Assembly: GCA_027011425.1 (NCBI GenBank)
Contig: JALUZX010000727.1
Span: forward strand, 1-6,193
Length of the DNA stretch: 6,193 nucleotides
Direction of reading: 5' to 3'
From: Planctomycetota bacterium
Lineage (GTDB): Bacteria; Planctomycetota; UBA1135; JALUZX01
Position numbers and translations under genes: made by a program. Below are positions 1-6,193 of this stretch, one piece after another; position 1 is the stretch's first letter; every line of letters begins with the position of its first letter. The notes beneath the pieces were generated by a model, which was not told the DNA's origin, did no database searches, and saw nothing but the letters and a program-made list of their open reading frames with translations.

Positions 1-461
1 CCGTGGAGGAGGCCTTCGGCGCGGAAGCCGTATTCGGGGGAGTCTCGGAGGAGGACATCCGTTCCATGGCGGACGTGGTCGTGACATCGAACAGCCAGTT
101 CCCCTCGCCCGTCCCCCCCAATACGGTGATCTTCGCCGACTGCGACCTCACCTTCTCCACATCCCATCCACTGAAGCTGAGCAACGGCTCGGCCATCATC
201 TACGTCAAGGGAAACGTCACCATCACCCAGGGCGTCAACCCCTGTTATTTCTCGGGTTTCCTCTATACCACCGGGAATTTCTCCATGAGGGCGACATCCG
301 TTCTGCGGGGCCAGGTCGTGGCCCTGGGCTCTGTCGATGTCTCCGCCGCAGCGGACACGTCGGAGGTGGATTACGACGAGGCCGTCCTCAACGTACTCAT
401 GGAGGAAATCGGCCAATACAGGATTTCAAGGGCCGTCATCGACCCGGACTCCAGGGAGTAG
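1..461 (+). CDS. C-terminal part of a PilX-like pilus assembly protein (5' partial)
   Basis: The reading frame (codons from base 3) is open from the left edge to a TAG at 459-461, so about 153 residues of a longer protein are visible and the true start lies outside the window. The visible part has short alternating hydrophobic strands with turn glycines and asparagines (IIYVKGNVTI, then GFLYTTGNFSM, then VLRGQVVALGSVDVS) and ends in a VDYDEAVLNVL segment. From memory of the family, this arrangement is typical of the exported C-terminal domain of PilX-type pilus assembly proteins, where stacked strands look beta-helix-like. The N-terminal hydrophobic segment that would prove it is not in the window. 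The gene ends four bases before a large prepilin-like gene, which supports a minor pilin role in the same operon. The PilX assignment is inference from strand pattern and context; an unrelated beta-helical surface protein is possible. Confidence 0.65.
   Translation, partial: VEEAFGAEAVFGGVSEEDIRSMADVVVTSNSQFPSPVPPNTVIFADCDLTFSTSHPLKLSNGSAIIYVKGNVTITQGVNPCYFSGFLYTTGNFSMRATSVLRGQVVALGSVDVSAAADTSEVDYDEAVLNVLMEEIGQYRISRAVIDPDSRE
454..458 (+). promoter_or_regulatory. Ribosome binding site of the giant pilin-like gene
   Basis: GGGAG lies seven bases before the ATG at 466, inside the last codons of the upstream gene. It supports 466 as the start rather than the in-frame ATG at 337, which would place 43 low-complexity Arg/Ser/Thr-rich residues in front of the prepilin leader and overlap the upstream gene. 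Initiation is probably coupled to termination of the upstream gene at 459-461. Confidence 0.7.
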
Positions 462-465
462 AACC

Positions 466-3400
466 ATGAGAAAGAAGAATCGAGCCGGTTTCACAATCAC
501 CGAGGTCATGATCGCCCTGGCCATCTTCACCACGGTGGCGGTGGTCCTGGTCTCCCATCTAGGCCTGTTCTACGGGGAAACCCGCAATACCAGGGAGAAG
601 GTTTTCGCCTACGAAAAGGCCTGCGCCATCCTCACGGAACTCCAGGCCTACGTGGACCGGGGAGAGGTGAAGGCCGCCATCGACCTGGACGCCCTGGACG
701 ACGGGACTTCCTACAATCCCACCCTCACCATCACCACCGAGGGAGGAAGCCTCGTCTCCCCGGACCATCCCCTCTCAGGAAACTTCAAGAGAAACGGGGA
801 ATGGATCTGGTCCCGCCGGATCACGGTCCGGCCCTTCCAGGGGCTCAGCAACAGGAACGTCCGCTACGTCACGGTCCGGATCTTCAAGAGGAAGTCGGAC
901 GGGACGCAGAGGGAGGTGGCGGCCATCTCGTCGGTGATCAACTCCGCAGCCTCCTCCTATCCCTCCTCCCAGGTCTACGACGTCTACTTCCTCGCCTTGG
1001 AGAACATCCCGGGCTGGTGGGTCTACATGGACGCCATCAAGCCCTTCATGGAGGCCACCGTAAGCGACCTGGAGGCCCGCAACCCCGGCCTAAGGCTCCG
1101 CACCCATTGGATCACCAAGCTCGCCTACGGGAGGAATCCCAGGTACACCCCCTACATAAACAAGACACAGGACTCCCTCCATTCCGTCCCTTTCGCCTAC
1201 TACTACCCGGGCACCATGCCCTCCGGTTCGGCCTCTACCTACTACTACGTGCCGGACAACTTCCAGGCGCGGATCTCCGTGGACGGGACGGTGAAGAACA
1301 GCTCTTCCAACCCGCCCGACAACCCGAACCGGACGGGGACCTACTACCCTTATACCCTGGCGGACAACTTCAACAACGCCATGCGGTATTATGATGAACT
1401 GGAACTCTTCAACAAGAGGGCCGCCTCGGGAGACGAGGATTCCCTGACGCCGACCTGGAGAATCCTGCTCAACCAGATGGCATCCGACCCGGATCGTTTC
1501 CACAACGCCATCCTGGTGAACCTCCACGGAGAACTTCTCCCAATGCCGCCCCTGAGGAACTACTCGGACCCTGCCAAGGACATGGAGCACTACCCTTACG
1601 TGCGCGCCGTCACACATCCGGAAAAACTCCGGTTCACCAGGGACGCCACGACCCCGGCCGCCTCCGAGGACGTCAAGCTCCGGGTCCACACCTTCCTGTC
1701 GGACCCCTCCCAGCCCACGAAATCGGTGAACTGGGTCACCCTGGACATTCTGGCGGAGAAGCTGGACGCCCATGGAAACCCCGTTCCCGTGGATTTCGAT
1801 CATCCGGGTACCATTACGGTCCATGGTGAAATCGAGCCCAGCGTGGGATCCACCATGTATTCCACCATCTCCAACTACGCGGCCTCCAGCCCGTCCAATC
1901 CCTACGGGGTCGGCTTCACCCGGATCCGGCTCCACGGCTGTCCCGTCAAGCACACCCAGCCCGGGCCGGGAAAGAAGGGGCTTCCCGTGGACTGCAGGCT
2001 CTACGGCCTGGAATACGTTCCCTGCCCCATGGACACGGGAGGCTCCTTCCGGAACCTGAGTTCCACGGCCGACAAGCCCAAAAATACGGCTCGATGGATC
2101 ATCACCCTTCCCCACGACAATTATCCCAAGGACGCATCCGGCCATCCCCAGGACCTTGTCTTCAAGGTCATCACCAGGCTGGGCAACGCTTCTTCCGCCT
2201 CCTTCGACTGGGGCGAGGCGGAATTGGAGAACAAGTCGGTCACCTACGCCTGGTGGGCCTCCTCTCCCGAGGTGGTGCCCTGGACGGAGCGTTACCAGTT
2301 CATCGGGGACCCCCGGCATTGTCCCTACGCGGACCTCATGCACGGCGGATCCTCCTTCCCCGACGGGTACAACCCCTTCTTCGACGACTTCAGGAATTCC
2401 TCCTTCGATGCGAGATCACAGTGGATGGCCTCTTCCACGGGGCAGTTCAACACCAGTTCCTCCAACCATTGGCCCTACCTCAAATCACGATGGAGGGGAA
2501 AGCTGGAAGTGGACGTGCCCCGCTTCACCCAGCTTCTCAGGACCGCCCTCGCCAAGTCCGAGGCGGTCTGGACCACCCTGACGGGATTCTCCTACTACTA
2601 CATGGGACTGGGCAACGAGATCGGCTACGACAGCGCCAACGGCTACCCCAGTTCCATCCCCGTGGACGGACGCCCCTGGGGCACCACAGCGGACATCCAC
2701 GTGGACAACATCTCCTCCGGGGGGGACTGGTCCTACCGCTACGGGAAACTCCTGCGCAACCGGTCCGCCACGGCCGCCGACAGGTGGTTCGGCCTCTACT
2801 GGATCGGGGAACTCTACCCCGACTGGGTGTGGAACAACGACACATCCTGGAACTCCGGGGGTGCGGAGTGGAAGAATTCGGGCAACATTCCCACCCTTTC
2901 GTGGAGCCTGCCGTCGAAATACACCTTCTTCCGCGACAGGAGGCAGGACGTCACTTTCCACCTTCCACAGGGAACCAGCCTGGATCTAACCTACAGGAGA
3001 ACCCAGACGGAAGGATGCACGTCCGTCTTTCTGTGCGGAACTTCCTCCTCCCATACCTTCCATCACCAGTTCTGCTCGGGCCAGACCGGCACGCTCGTGG
3101 GGGCGGGGCTGGAACTGGCCAACAACTACAGTTTCCCCCTTCCCACGACGGCAAAAATCAGCCGGCCCTTCGACATCGACGTGGACCATTCCGGGGGATT
3201 GCCCGACGAGTGGGGAGAGACCAATGCCTTCCCCCACTTCACCGCGAGCATCCTCCAGACCTATTACAACCACCAGAACGGACATGAAGGTTCCGCCCTG
3301 GTCCGGCTCACGGCCCCCCTGTCGGTGGCCTCGCCCCAGCGGGGCGCCTTCATCGTGGTGAACGGCCTGGACCGGACCGTGGAATCCGGCTCGGCCTTCA

Positions 3401-3897
3401 TCGCCAAATACGCCGTAGTAAGCCTGATCCACAGTTTCTTCGAGTCCGGCAACCCCTCCAGCGGGCCGCGGGTGGTCCAGCTTCCCAGGGTGCAGATCAA
3501 GAGCCCCACGGAAGTCACCGAGTTGAACAACCCCCTCACAATCCCCGTGCATTTCGGGATCGAGTGGAAGCGGTGGGACGGAAGGCCTTTCACCTCCTCG
3601 ACGTCTCCCACCTTCAGCGAGAACGAGAACGACCTTGTCTACGTGCTCAGCTATTCCCGCGACGGTGGAAAGACCTGGCTCCATGTCCAGGACGACTCCC
3701 CGGCCCAGGAAGGAATCCTCCCGGGCAATCCCTCCCTGGTCCTGAACGACACCGTCTCGGGCGACGAGACCTACACATGGTCCGTGCCTTCCTCATCCTT
3801 CCCGGAAGGCTCTTACCTGCTCAGAGTGGAATGTTTCCGGACCAACGAATCCCTTCACTACGCCACCCACACGGTCAAATTCTACATCGACAGGTAA
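466..3897 (+). CDS. Very large (1143 aa) type IV prepilin-like protein with C-terminal Ig-like module
   Basis: This is an exported filament-type protein with a class III prepilin signal: basic leader MRKKNRAG, then mature FTITE with Glu at +5 (residue 13) and a hydrophobic helix to about residue 30. A prepilin peptidase would cut after Gly8. Ordinary pilins and minor pilins are about 130-400 residues, so most of this protein is an unusual exported body. Residues 245-261 hold two YYY triplets. Residues 345-391 include ILVNLHGELLPMPPLRNYSD, which looks like a conserved core. Residues about 710-791 are rich in Tyr and Trp (YYYMGLGNEIGYD; WFGLYWIGELYPDWVW). Nine cysteines lie at 53, 492, 510, 520, 619, 851, 857, 870 and 1123. 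Residues about 1009-1143 look like an Ig-like/beta-sandwich module with an Asp-box-type SRDGGKTW at 1064-1071. The start is chosen from the leader and the GGGAG site. Context suggests a minor pilin, perhaps a tip, adhesin or sensor. The signal is certain; the function is unknown. Confidence 0.88.
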   Translation: MRKKNRAGFTITEVMIALAIFTTVAVVLVSHLGLFYGETRNTREKVFAYEKACAILTELQAYVDRGEVKAAIDLDALDDGTSYNPTLTITTEGGSLVSPDHPLSGNFKRNGEWIWSRRITVRPFQGLSNRNVRYVTVRIFKRKSDGTQREVAAISSVINSAASSYPSSQVYDVYFLALENIPGWWVYMDAIKPFMEATVSDLEARNPGLRLRTHWITKLAYGRNPRYTPYINKTQDSLHSVPFAYYYPGTMPSGSASTYYYVPDNFQARISVDGTVKNSSSNPPDNPNRTGTYYPYTLADNFNNAMRYYDELELFNKRAASGDEDSLTPTWRILLNQMASDPDRFHNAILVNLHGELLPMPPLRNYSDPAKDMEHYPYVRAVTHPEKLRFTRDATTPAASEDVKLRVHTFLSDPSQPTKSVNWVTLDILAEKLDAHGNPVPVDFDHPGTITVHGEIEPSVGSTMYSTISNYAASSPSNPYGVGFTRIRLHGCPVKHTQPGPGKKGLPVDCRLYGLEYVPCPMDTGGSFRNLSSTADKPKNTARWIITLPHDNYPKDASGHPQDLVFKVITRLGNASSASFDWGEAELENKSVTYAWWASSPEVVPWTERYQFIGDPRHCPYADLMHGGSSFPDGYNPFFDDFRNSSFDARSQWMASSTGQFNTSSSNHWPYLKSRWRGKLEVDVPRFTQLLRTALAKSEAVWTTLTGFSYYYMGLGNEIGYDSANGYPSSIPVDGRPWGTTADIHVDNISSGGDWSYRYGKLLRNRSATAADRWFGLYWIGELYPDWVWNNDTSWNSGGAEWKNSGNIPTLSWSLPSKYTFFRDRRQDVTFHLPQGTSLDLTYRRTQTEGCTSVFLCGTSSSHTFHHQFCSGQTGTLVGAGLELANNYSFPLPTTAKISRPFDIDVDHSGGLPDEWGETNAFPHFTASILQTYYNHQNGHEGSALVRLTAPLSVASPQRGAFIVVNGLDRTVESGSAFIAKYAVVSLIHSFFESGNPSSGPRVVQLPRVQIKSPTEVTELNNPLTIPVHFGIEWKRWDGRPFTSSTSPTFSENENDLVYVLSYSRDGGKTWLHVQDDSPAQEGILPGNPSLVLNDTVSGDETYTWSVPSSSFPEGSYLLRVECFRTNESLHYATHTVKFYIDR

Positions 3898-3902
3898 GGA
3901 GG
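3897..3902 (+). promoter_or_regulatory. Strong ribosome binding site of the PilV-like gene
   Basis: A perfect AGGAGG overlaps the TAA stop (3895-3897) of the giant pilin-like gene and sits seven bases before the ATG at 3910. A ribosome finishing the upstream gene would sit directly on this site, so re-initiation is likely and the two proteins are probably made together. It is the strongest Shine-Dalgarno match seen in the window. Confidence 0.8.
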
Positions 3903-3909
3903 AGAAGCC

Positions 3910-4974
3910 ATGATTTACCGGGTGAAACGCGCTCTCAGGCCTGTCCGGGGGATGACCTTCGTGGAGGTTCTCATCGCCGCCACCATCCTGGTCCTCATCG
4001 TGGGGGTGATCGCGAGGACCACCATTCTTACAGGGAACGCTTCCAGGATGGCCGTCTCCCAGGGAAAGATCACCATCCTTGGCCAGAAAGAACTCCTCAA
4101 GATCCGGGGAAGTCTCCGGGCTTCGGTCCATCTCTTTCAGAGGGACACCGAGGGTAACACCTACTGGAGCAAGCTGGACCTGGGATCGGTCTCCACGTTG
4201 AGCACGAGCGTCCTCCCCGAGATCGACACCTACGGCGCCTTCGGAAAGGACACATCCTCCAACAGGCGGACGGGAAACATCCTCTTTTTCGCCAAGGCCG
4301 TCAAGCCCTTTCCAACGGCGGAGGAAGTGGCCCAGTGGAAGGCCTACTGCGACGCCACGGGCCACCCCGAAAAAAAGACATCCCTGGACGACCTGCGGCT
4401 GGACGTCTACCGCTTTTCGACCTATTTCCTGAGGAAGACCGGAAACGAATTCGCCCCTGGTTCTCCCAGGGGACTGGACCTGGCGACCTGGGAAAGCATC
4501 CCCTTCGCCGACTGGAAGCGTTTCAACCAGGTGGATCCCTCCCTCCAGGCGGATGTCCTGGAGGCACTCCGCGCCTCCAATGTAGGAAGGAAGATCGATT
4601 ACCTCTGGACCCCAGGCGCCGATTTCGACTCGGCCTTCGCCCAAATCCAGGGGGACTTCACCCTCCTTGCCGTGACCCCCACGAGCATGCCCGGCTGGAA
4701 GATCCCGTCGGACCCGGTTTTCACACGGACCAACGTATTCGAGAGGAAACGAATCTCCGTCGCCACCAACTGGGCCCAGGCCAACTTCGGTGTTGCCAGG
4801 TTCGCCGCTCCCACCGCCGCTGGGGACGGTTACCCCCACGGCCTGGAGATCCAGGTCATCGGTCCCGCCTCGGCCAGGCAAGTCCTGGTCCACCTTGTCC
4901 TGATCGGACAGGGGGGAAGGGGCCACACCCCCTGGGTGGACATACAGGACGTGGTCAGCTGCCACGACCTGTGA
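3910..4974 (+). CDS. PilV/PilE-like minor prepilin (354 aa)
   Basis: The first 14 residues (MIYRVKRALRPVRG) are a basic leader ending in Gly. Mature MTFVEVLIAATILVLIVG follows, with Glu at +5 (residue 19) and a hydrophobic helix to about residue 36, so a prepilin peptidase should cleave and N-methylate it. The rest (about 318 residues) is predicted periplasmic or surface exposed and has no domain I recognise. Cysteines are limited to positions 147 and 351, so a disulfide tying the extreme C-terminus back to the fold is possible, though not shown. The V-E-V-L-I-A core resembles PilV/GspI/GspH-type minor pilins, but the body is longer than usual for those families. It lies 12 bases after the giant pilin-like gene behind an excellent AGGAGG and is the last gene of the forward block. 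Membership of the type IV pilin superfamily is firm; the choice between pilus and type II secretion pseudopilin is inferred from its neighbours. Confidence 0.87.
   Translation: MIYRVKRALRPVRGMTFVEVLIAATILVLIVGVIARTTILTGNASRMAVSQGKITILGQKELLKIRGSLRASVHLFQRDTEGNTYWSKLDLGSVSTLSTSVLPEIDTYGAFGKDTSSNRRTGNILFFAKAVKPFPTAEEVAQWKAYCDATGHPEKKTSLDDLRLDVYRFSTYFLRKTGNEFAPGSPRGLDLATWESIPFADWKRFNQVDPSLQADVLEALRASNVGRKIDYLWTPGADFDSAFAQIQGDFTLLAVTPTSMPGWKIPSDPVFTRTNVFERKRISVATNWAQANFGVARFAAPTAAGDGYPHGLEIQVIGPASARQVLVHLVLIGQGGRGHTPWVDIQDVVSCHDL
4944..4972. terminator. Inverted repeat at the convergent gene junction, candidate bidirectional hairpin
   Basis: The arms ACAGGACGTGG (4944-4954) and CCACGACCTGT (4962-4972) are complementary except for one A-A mismatch in the middle, with a 7-base loop (4955-4961). 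The repeat covers the last codons of the PilV-like gene up to the first base of its stop, and its right arm ends 16 bases from the end of the opposing gene. Position and symmetry fit a transcription end or RNA 3'-end stabiliser serving both genes. No run of T follows on either strand (only a pyrimidine-rich GATTCCCTCTTCCC on the forward side), so it is not a classical intrinsic terminator. It could also be a chance result of coding sequence. Confidence 0.35.
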
Positions 4975-4987
4975 TTCCCTCTTCCCG

Positions 4988-5887
4988 TCAAATGGCGGGC
5001 CCCCTTCCGTAGATCACCAGGACGCAAAAAATGAGCCAGAAGAGGCCCGCCGCCAGGATGCCCTTGTCCTCCAGGACCAGGCCCGTAGGGTCGCCGCCTT
5101 GGTCCTTCTTCCAGGCAAGGTAGAGGTAGCGGAAGACCCCGTAGATCACGAAGGGGATGGTGAGGATCAAGTCCCTGCTCCCGAATTTCGCGATGGTCTG
5201 CCGGTCCACCGTGTAAAGGGAGTAGGCCATGATGGTCATGGCTCCAAGGGGACCGGGAAGCATGTCCAGGAAACCGGGGTCGTAGTCCTCCAGAACCCTT
5301 CTCGTGGAACTTTTTCCCTCCTGAAGCCTGATGAGTTCCGCCCTCCTCTTGAGAATGGCCAGGAGCAACGAGATGAATAGCGTGCAAAGAATGAGCCATG
5401 AGGACAGGGGGACCTGGATCGCCGCCCCTCCCGCCACAACCCTCACCAGGAAGCCCACGGAGATACAAAGCACGTCCAGGATCACGACGTGTTTTAGGCG
5501 AAAGGAGTAAGCCGTGTTGAGAACCAGGTAGAAGAGAGGATAGGCGACGAATGCTGGGCCGGGCCCGGGGATGGCCAGGGCCGTCCCGAGGCCGAGAAGC
5601 GCCAGGAGAACCGCCTCCAGGAGGGCCGCCCGCGGCGAGAGCCTCCCCGAGGCGATGGGACGGTTCCGCTTGACCGGGTGGAGCCTGTCCCTCTCCCTGT
5701 CCGCCAGGTCATTGAGGATGTAGACCGCGGAAGAAACGGCGCAAAAGGAGAGAAGGGCCATAAAGGCCGCCGTAAGGGCATGGAAGTCCCCCACTTTCCG
5801 GGCGAAGACCAGGGGCGCCAGGACGAATCCGTTTTTCACCCACTGCCTGGGCCGCAAGGCCTCGATGAAAGGCAAGGCACCATTCAT
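4988..5887 (-). CDS. Decaprenyl-phosphate phosphoribosyltransferase-like UbiA-family membrane enzyme
   Basis: This is a 299-residue multi-pass membrane protein of the UbiA prenyltransferase superfamily. Characterised relatives (mycobacterial Rv3806c type) move 5-phosphoribose from PRPP onto decaprenyl phosphate at the inner membrane, opening the route to polyprenyl-phospho-arabinofuranose. The subgroup is indicated by LRPRQWVKN at 11-19, the Asp-rich motif NDLADRERD at 59-67 followed by HPVKRNRPIASG (70-81), YSFRLKHVVILD at 127-138 then GFLVRVVAGG (145-154), KRRAEL (180-185), and IPFVIYGVFRYLYL (244-257). About eight or nine hydrophobic helices can be drawn. Length is normal for the family and all expected motifs are present, so the enzyme looks intact. 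The ATG at 5887 has AAGGA (5897-5901) nine bases upstream and shares ATGA with the stop of the preceding gene. The main alternative is another UbiA prenyltransferase (quinone or haem pathway), but the motif set favours the phosphoribosyl type. Lipid length and final product are not determined by the sequence. Confidence 0.85.
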   Translation of the reverse strand: MNGALPFIEALRPRQWVKNGFVLAPLVFARKVGDFHALTAAFMALLSFCAVSSAVYILNDLADRERDRLHPVKRNRPIASGRLSPRAALLEAVLLALLGLGTALAIPGPGPAFVAYPLFYLVLNTAYSFRLKHVVILDVLCISVGFLVRVVAGGAAIQVPLSSWLILCTLFISLLLAILKRRAELIRLQEGKSSTRRVLEDYDPGFLDMLPGPLGAMTIMAYSLYTVDRQTIAKFGSRDLILTIPFVIYGVFRYLYLAWKKDQGGDPTGLVLEDKGILAAGLFWLIFCVLVIYGRGPAI

Positions 5888-6193
5888 GATTCCCGATCCT
5901 TCTTTTTCTCAGGGGCTTTTTGTTCCACGTTCCCGGCCTGTCTCGCACGCAAGGCTCCCCGGAACGCCCCCCGTTCCGCCGGGTCCGCGCCCCGCCACCG
6001 CCTGCGGTGGATACGCCTCCGAACCAGGTCCCCCGCCATGTGGAAACTTGTCACGTGCCGGGCGTCCCGGGTGAACACGTGGACCCGGTTGCGGGAACCC
6101 AGGATCACGACCGTTCCTTCCAGTGTGTCCACGAGGATCTCCTCGTCCTGAGCTTTACGTGCCTCCGGATAGGCTGTCTCCGTAGGCCTCTCC
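5884..6193 (-). CDS. Unrecognised arginine-rich protein upstream of the phosphoribosyltransferase (partial or near-complete)
   Basis: The reverse frame is open from the right edge to a TGA at 5886-5884, giving at least 103 residues. The visible sequence has a short beta-like part (EGTVVILGSRNRVHVFT, then RHVTSF) followed by a very basic segment (DLVRRRIHRRRWRG) and a Lys/Glu-rich tail (EQKAPEKKKDRES). No membrane segment or signal peptide is visible, so it is probably cytoplasmic; the basic stretch could bind nucleic acid or phospholipid, but that is speculation. A GTG at 6132 with GAGGAG at 6139-6144 could be the true start, giving 82 residues. The frame stays open upstream and continues with plausible residues, so an earlier start outside the window is equally possible. 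Its stop overlaps the next gene's start by four bases (ATGA), a strong sign that it is a real gene co-translated with the phosphoribosyltransferase. I do not recognise the family. Confidence 0.62.
   Translation of the reverse strand, partial: ERPTETAYPEARKAQDEEILVDTLEGTVVILGSRNRVHVFTRDARHVTSFHMAGDLVRRRIHRRRWRGADPAERGAFRGALRARQAGNVEQKAPEKKKDRES

Noticed and set aside
337..465. Upstream ATG as the start of the giant pilin-like protein
   Set aside because: It would add 43 Arg/Ser/Thr-rich residues in front of a perfect prepilin leader and overlap the PilX-like gene; the ATG at 466 has its own ribosome binding site.
1090..2343. 417-codon open frame on the reverse strand
   Set aside because: It lies entirely inside the giant pilin-like gene, its translation is Gly/Val/Arg-rich without domain character, and GC-rich coding DNA commonly leaves long antisense frames open.
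2094..3287. 397-codon open frame on the forward strand in another phase
   Set aside because: Its translation is dominated by Arg, Pro, Leu and Gly, typical of an out-of-phase reading of the giant gene, and it has no recognisable motif.
3655..3678. Asp-box motif taken as evidence of a sialidase
   Set aside because: Only one copy is present, and neither the repeated boxes nor the catalytic arginine triad pattern of sialidases can be seen.
3793..4965. 390-codon open frame on the reverse strand
   Set aside because: It is antisense to the PilV-like gene, which has a clear prepilin signal and ribosome binding site; the antisense translation shows no family features.
1..6193. Mobile element, CRISPR array, tRNA or phage signature
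   Set aside because: No terminal repeats, transposase or integrase motifs, regularly spaced repeats or tRNA-like cloverleaf were seen, and coding style looks uniform across the window.

Overview
The window is a dense, GC-rich (roughly 60% by eye) piece of bacterial chromosome. It carries three forward genes and two reverse genes that converge near 4975-4987. No rRNA, tRNA, CRISPR array, insertion sequence or integrase is visible, and no gap exceeds 300 bases. Type IV pilin-like proteins plus a polyprenyl-phosphate phosphoribosyltransferase suggest a Gram-negative-type bacterium with a type IV pilus or type II secretion-like machine. The overall impression is of an Acidobacteriota- or deltaproteobacteria-like genome, but no marker gene here fixes the taxonomy.

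Forward block (1-4974): this looks like the end of a minor pilin (pseudopilin) operon. It starts with the C-terminal part of a PilX-like protein whose short strand-turn repeats suggest a beta-rich surface domain. Four bases later begins a 1143-residue protein with a textbook class III prepilin signal (cleavage after Gly8, Glu at mature position 5). Its very large aromatic-rich exported body ends in an Ig-like module carrying an Asp-box-type motif. Twelve bases after that, behind a strong AGGAGG site, comes a 354-residue PilV/PilE-like protein with its own prepilin signal (cleavage after Gly14, Glu at +5). The tight spacing and shared export signals suggest co-expression and assembly into one filament, with the giant protein a plausible tip, adhesin or sensor subunit.

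Reverse block (6193-4988): an unrecognised arginine-rich protein runs in from beyond the right edge. It overlaps by four bases (ATGA) the start of a UbiA-superfamily membrane enzyme that closely resembles decaprenyl-phosphate phosphoribosyltransferase, the first committed enzyme of polyprenyl-phospho-arabinofuranose synthesis. The two genes look translationally coupled.

The convergent junction is only 13 bases long. The last codons of the pilV-like gene contain an imperfect inverted repeat (4944-4972) that could act as a shared transcription end or RNA-stabilising hairpin. The most interesting items are the giant pilin-like protein and the possible, unproven link between pili and arabinofuranose donor synthesis.
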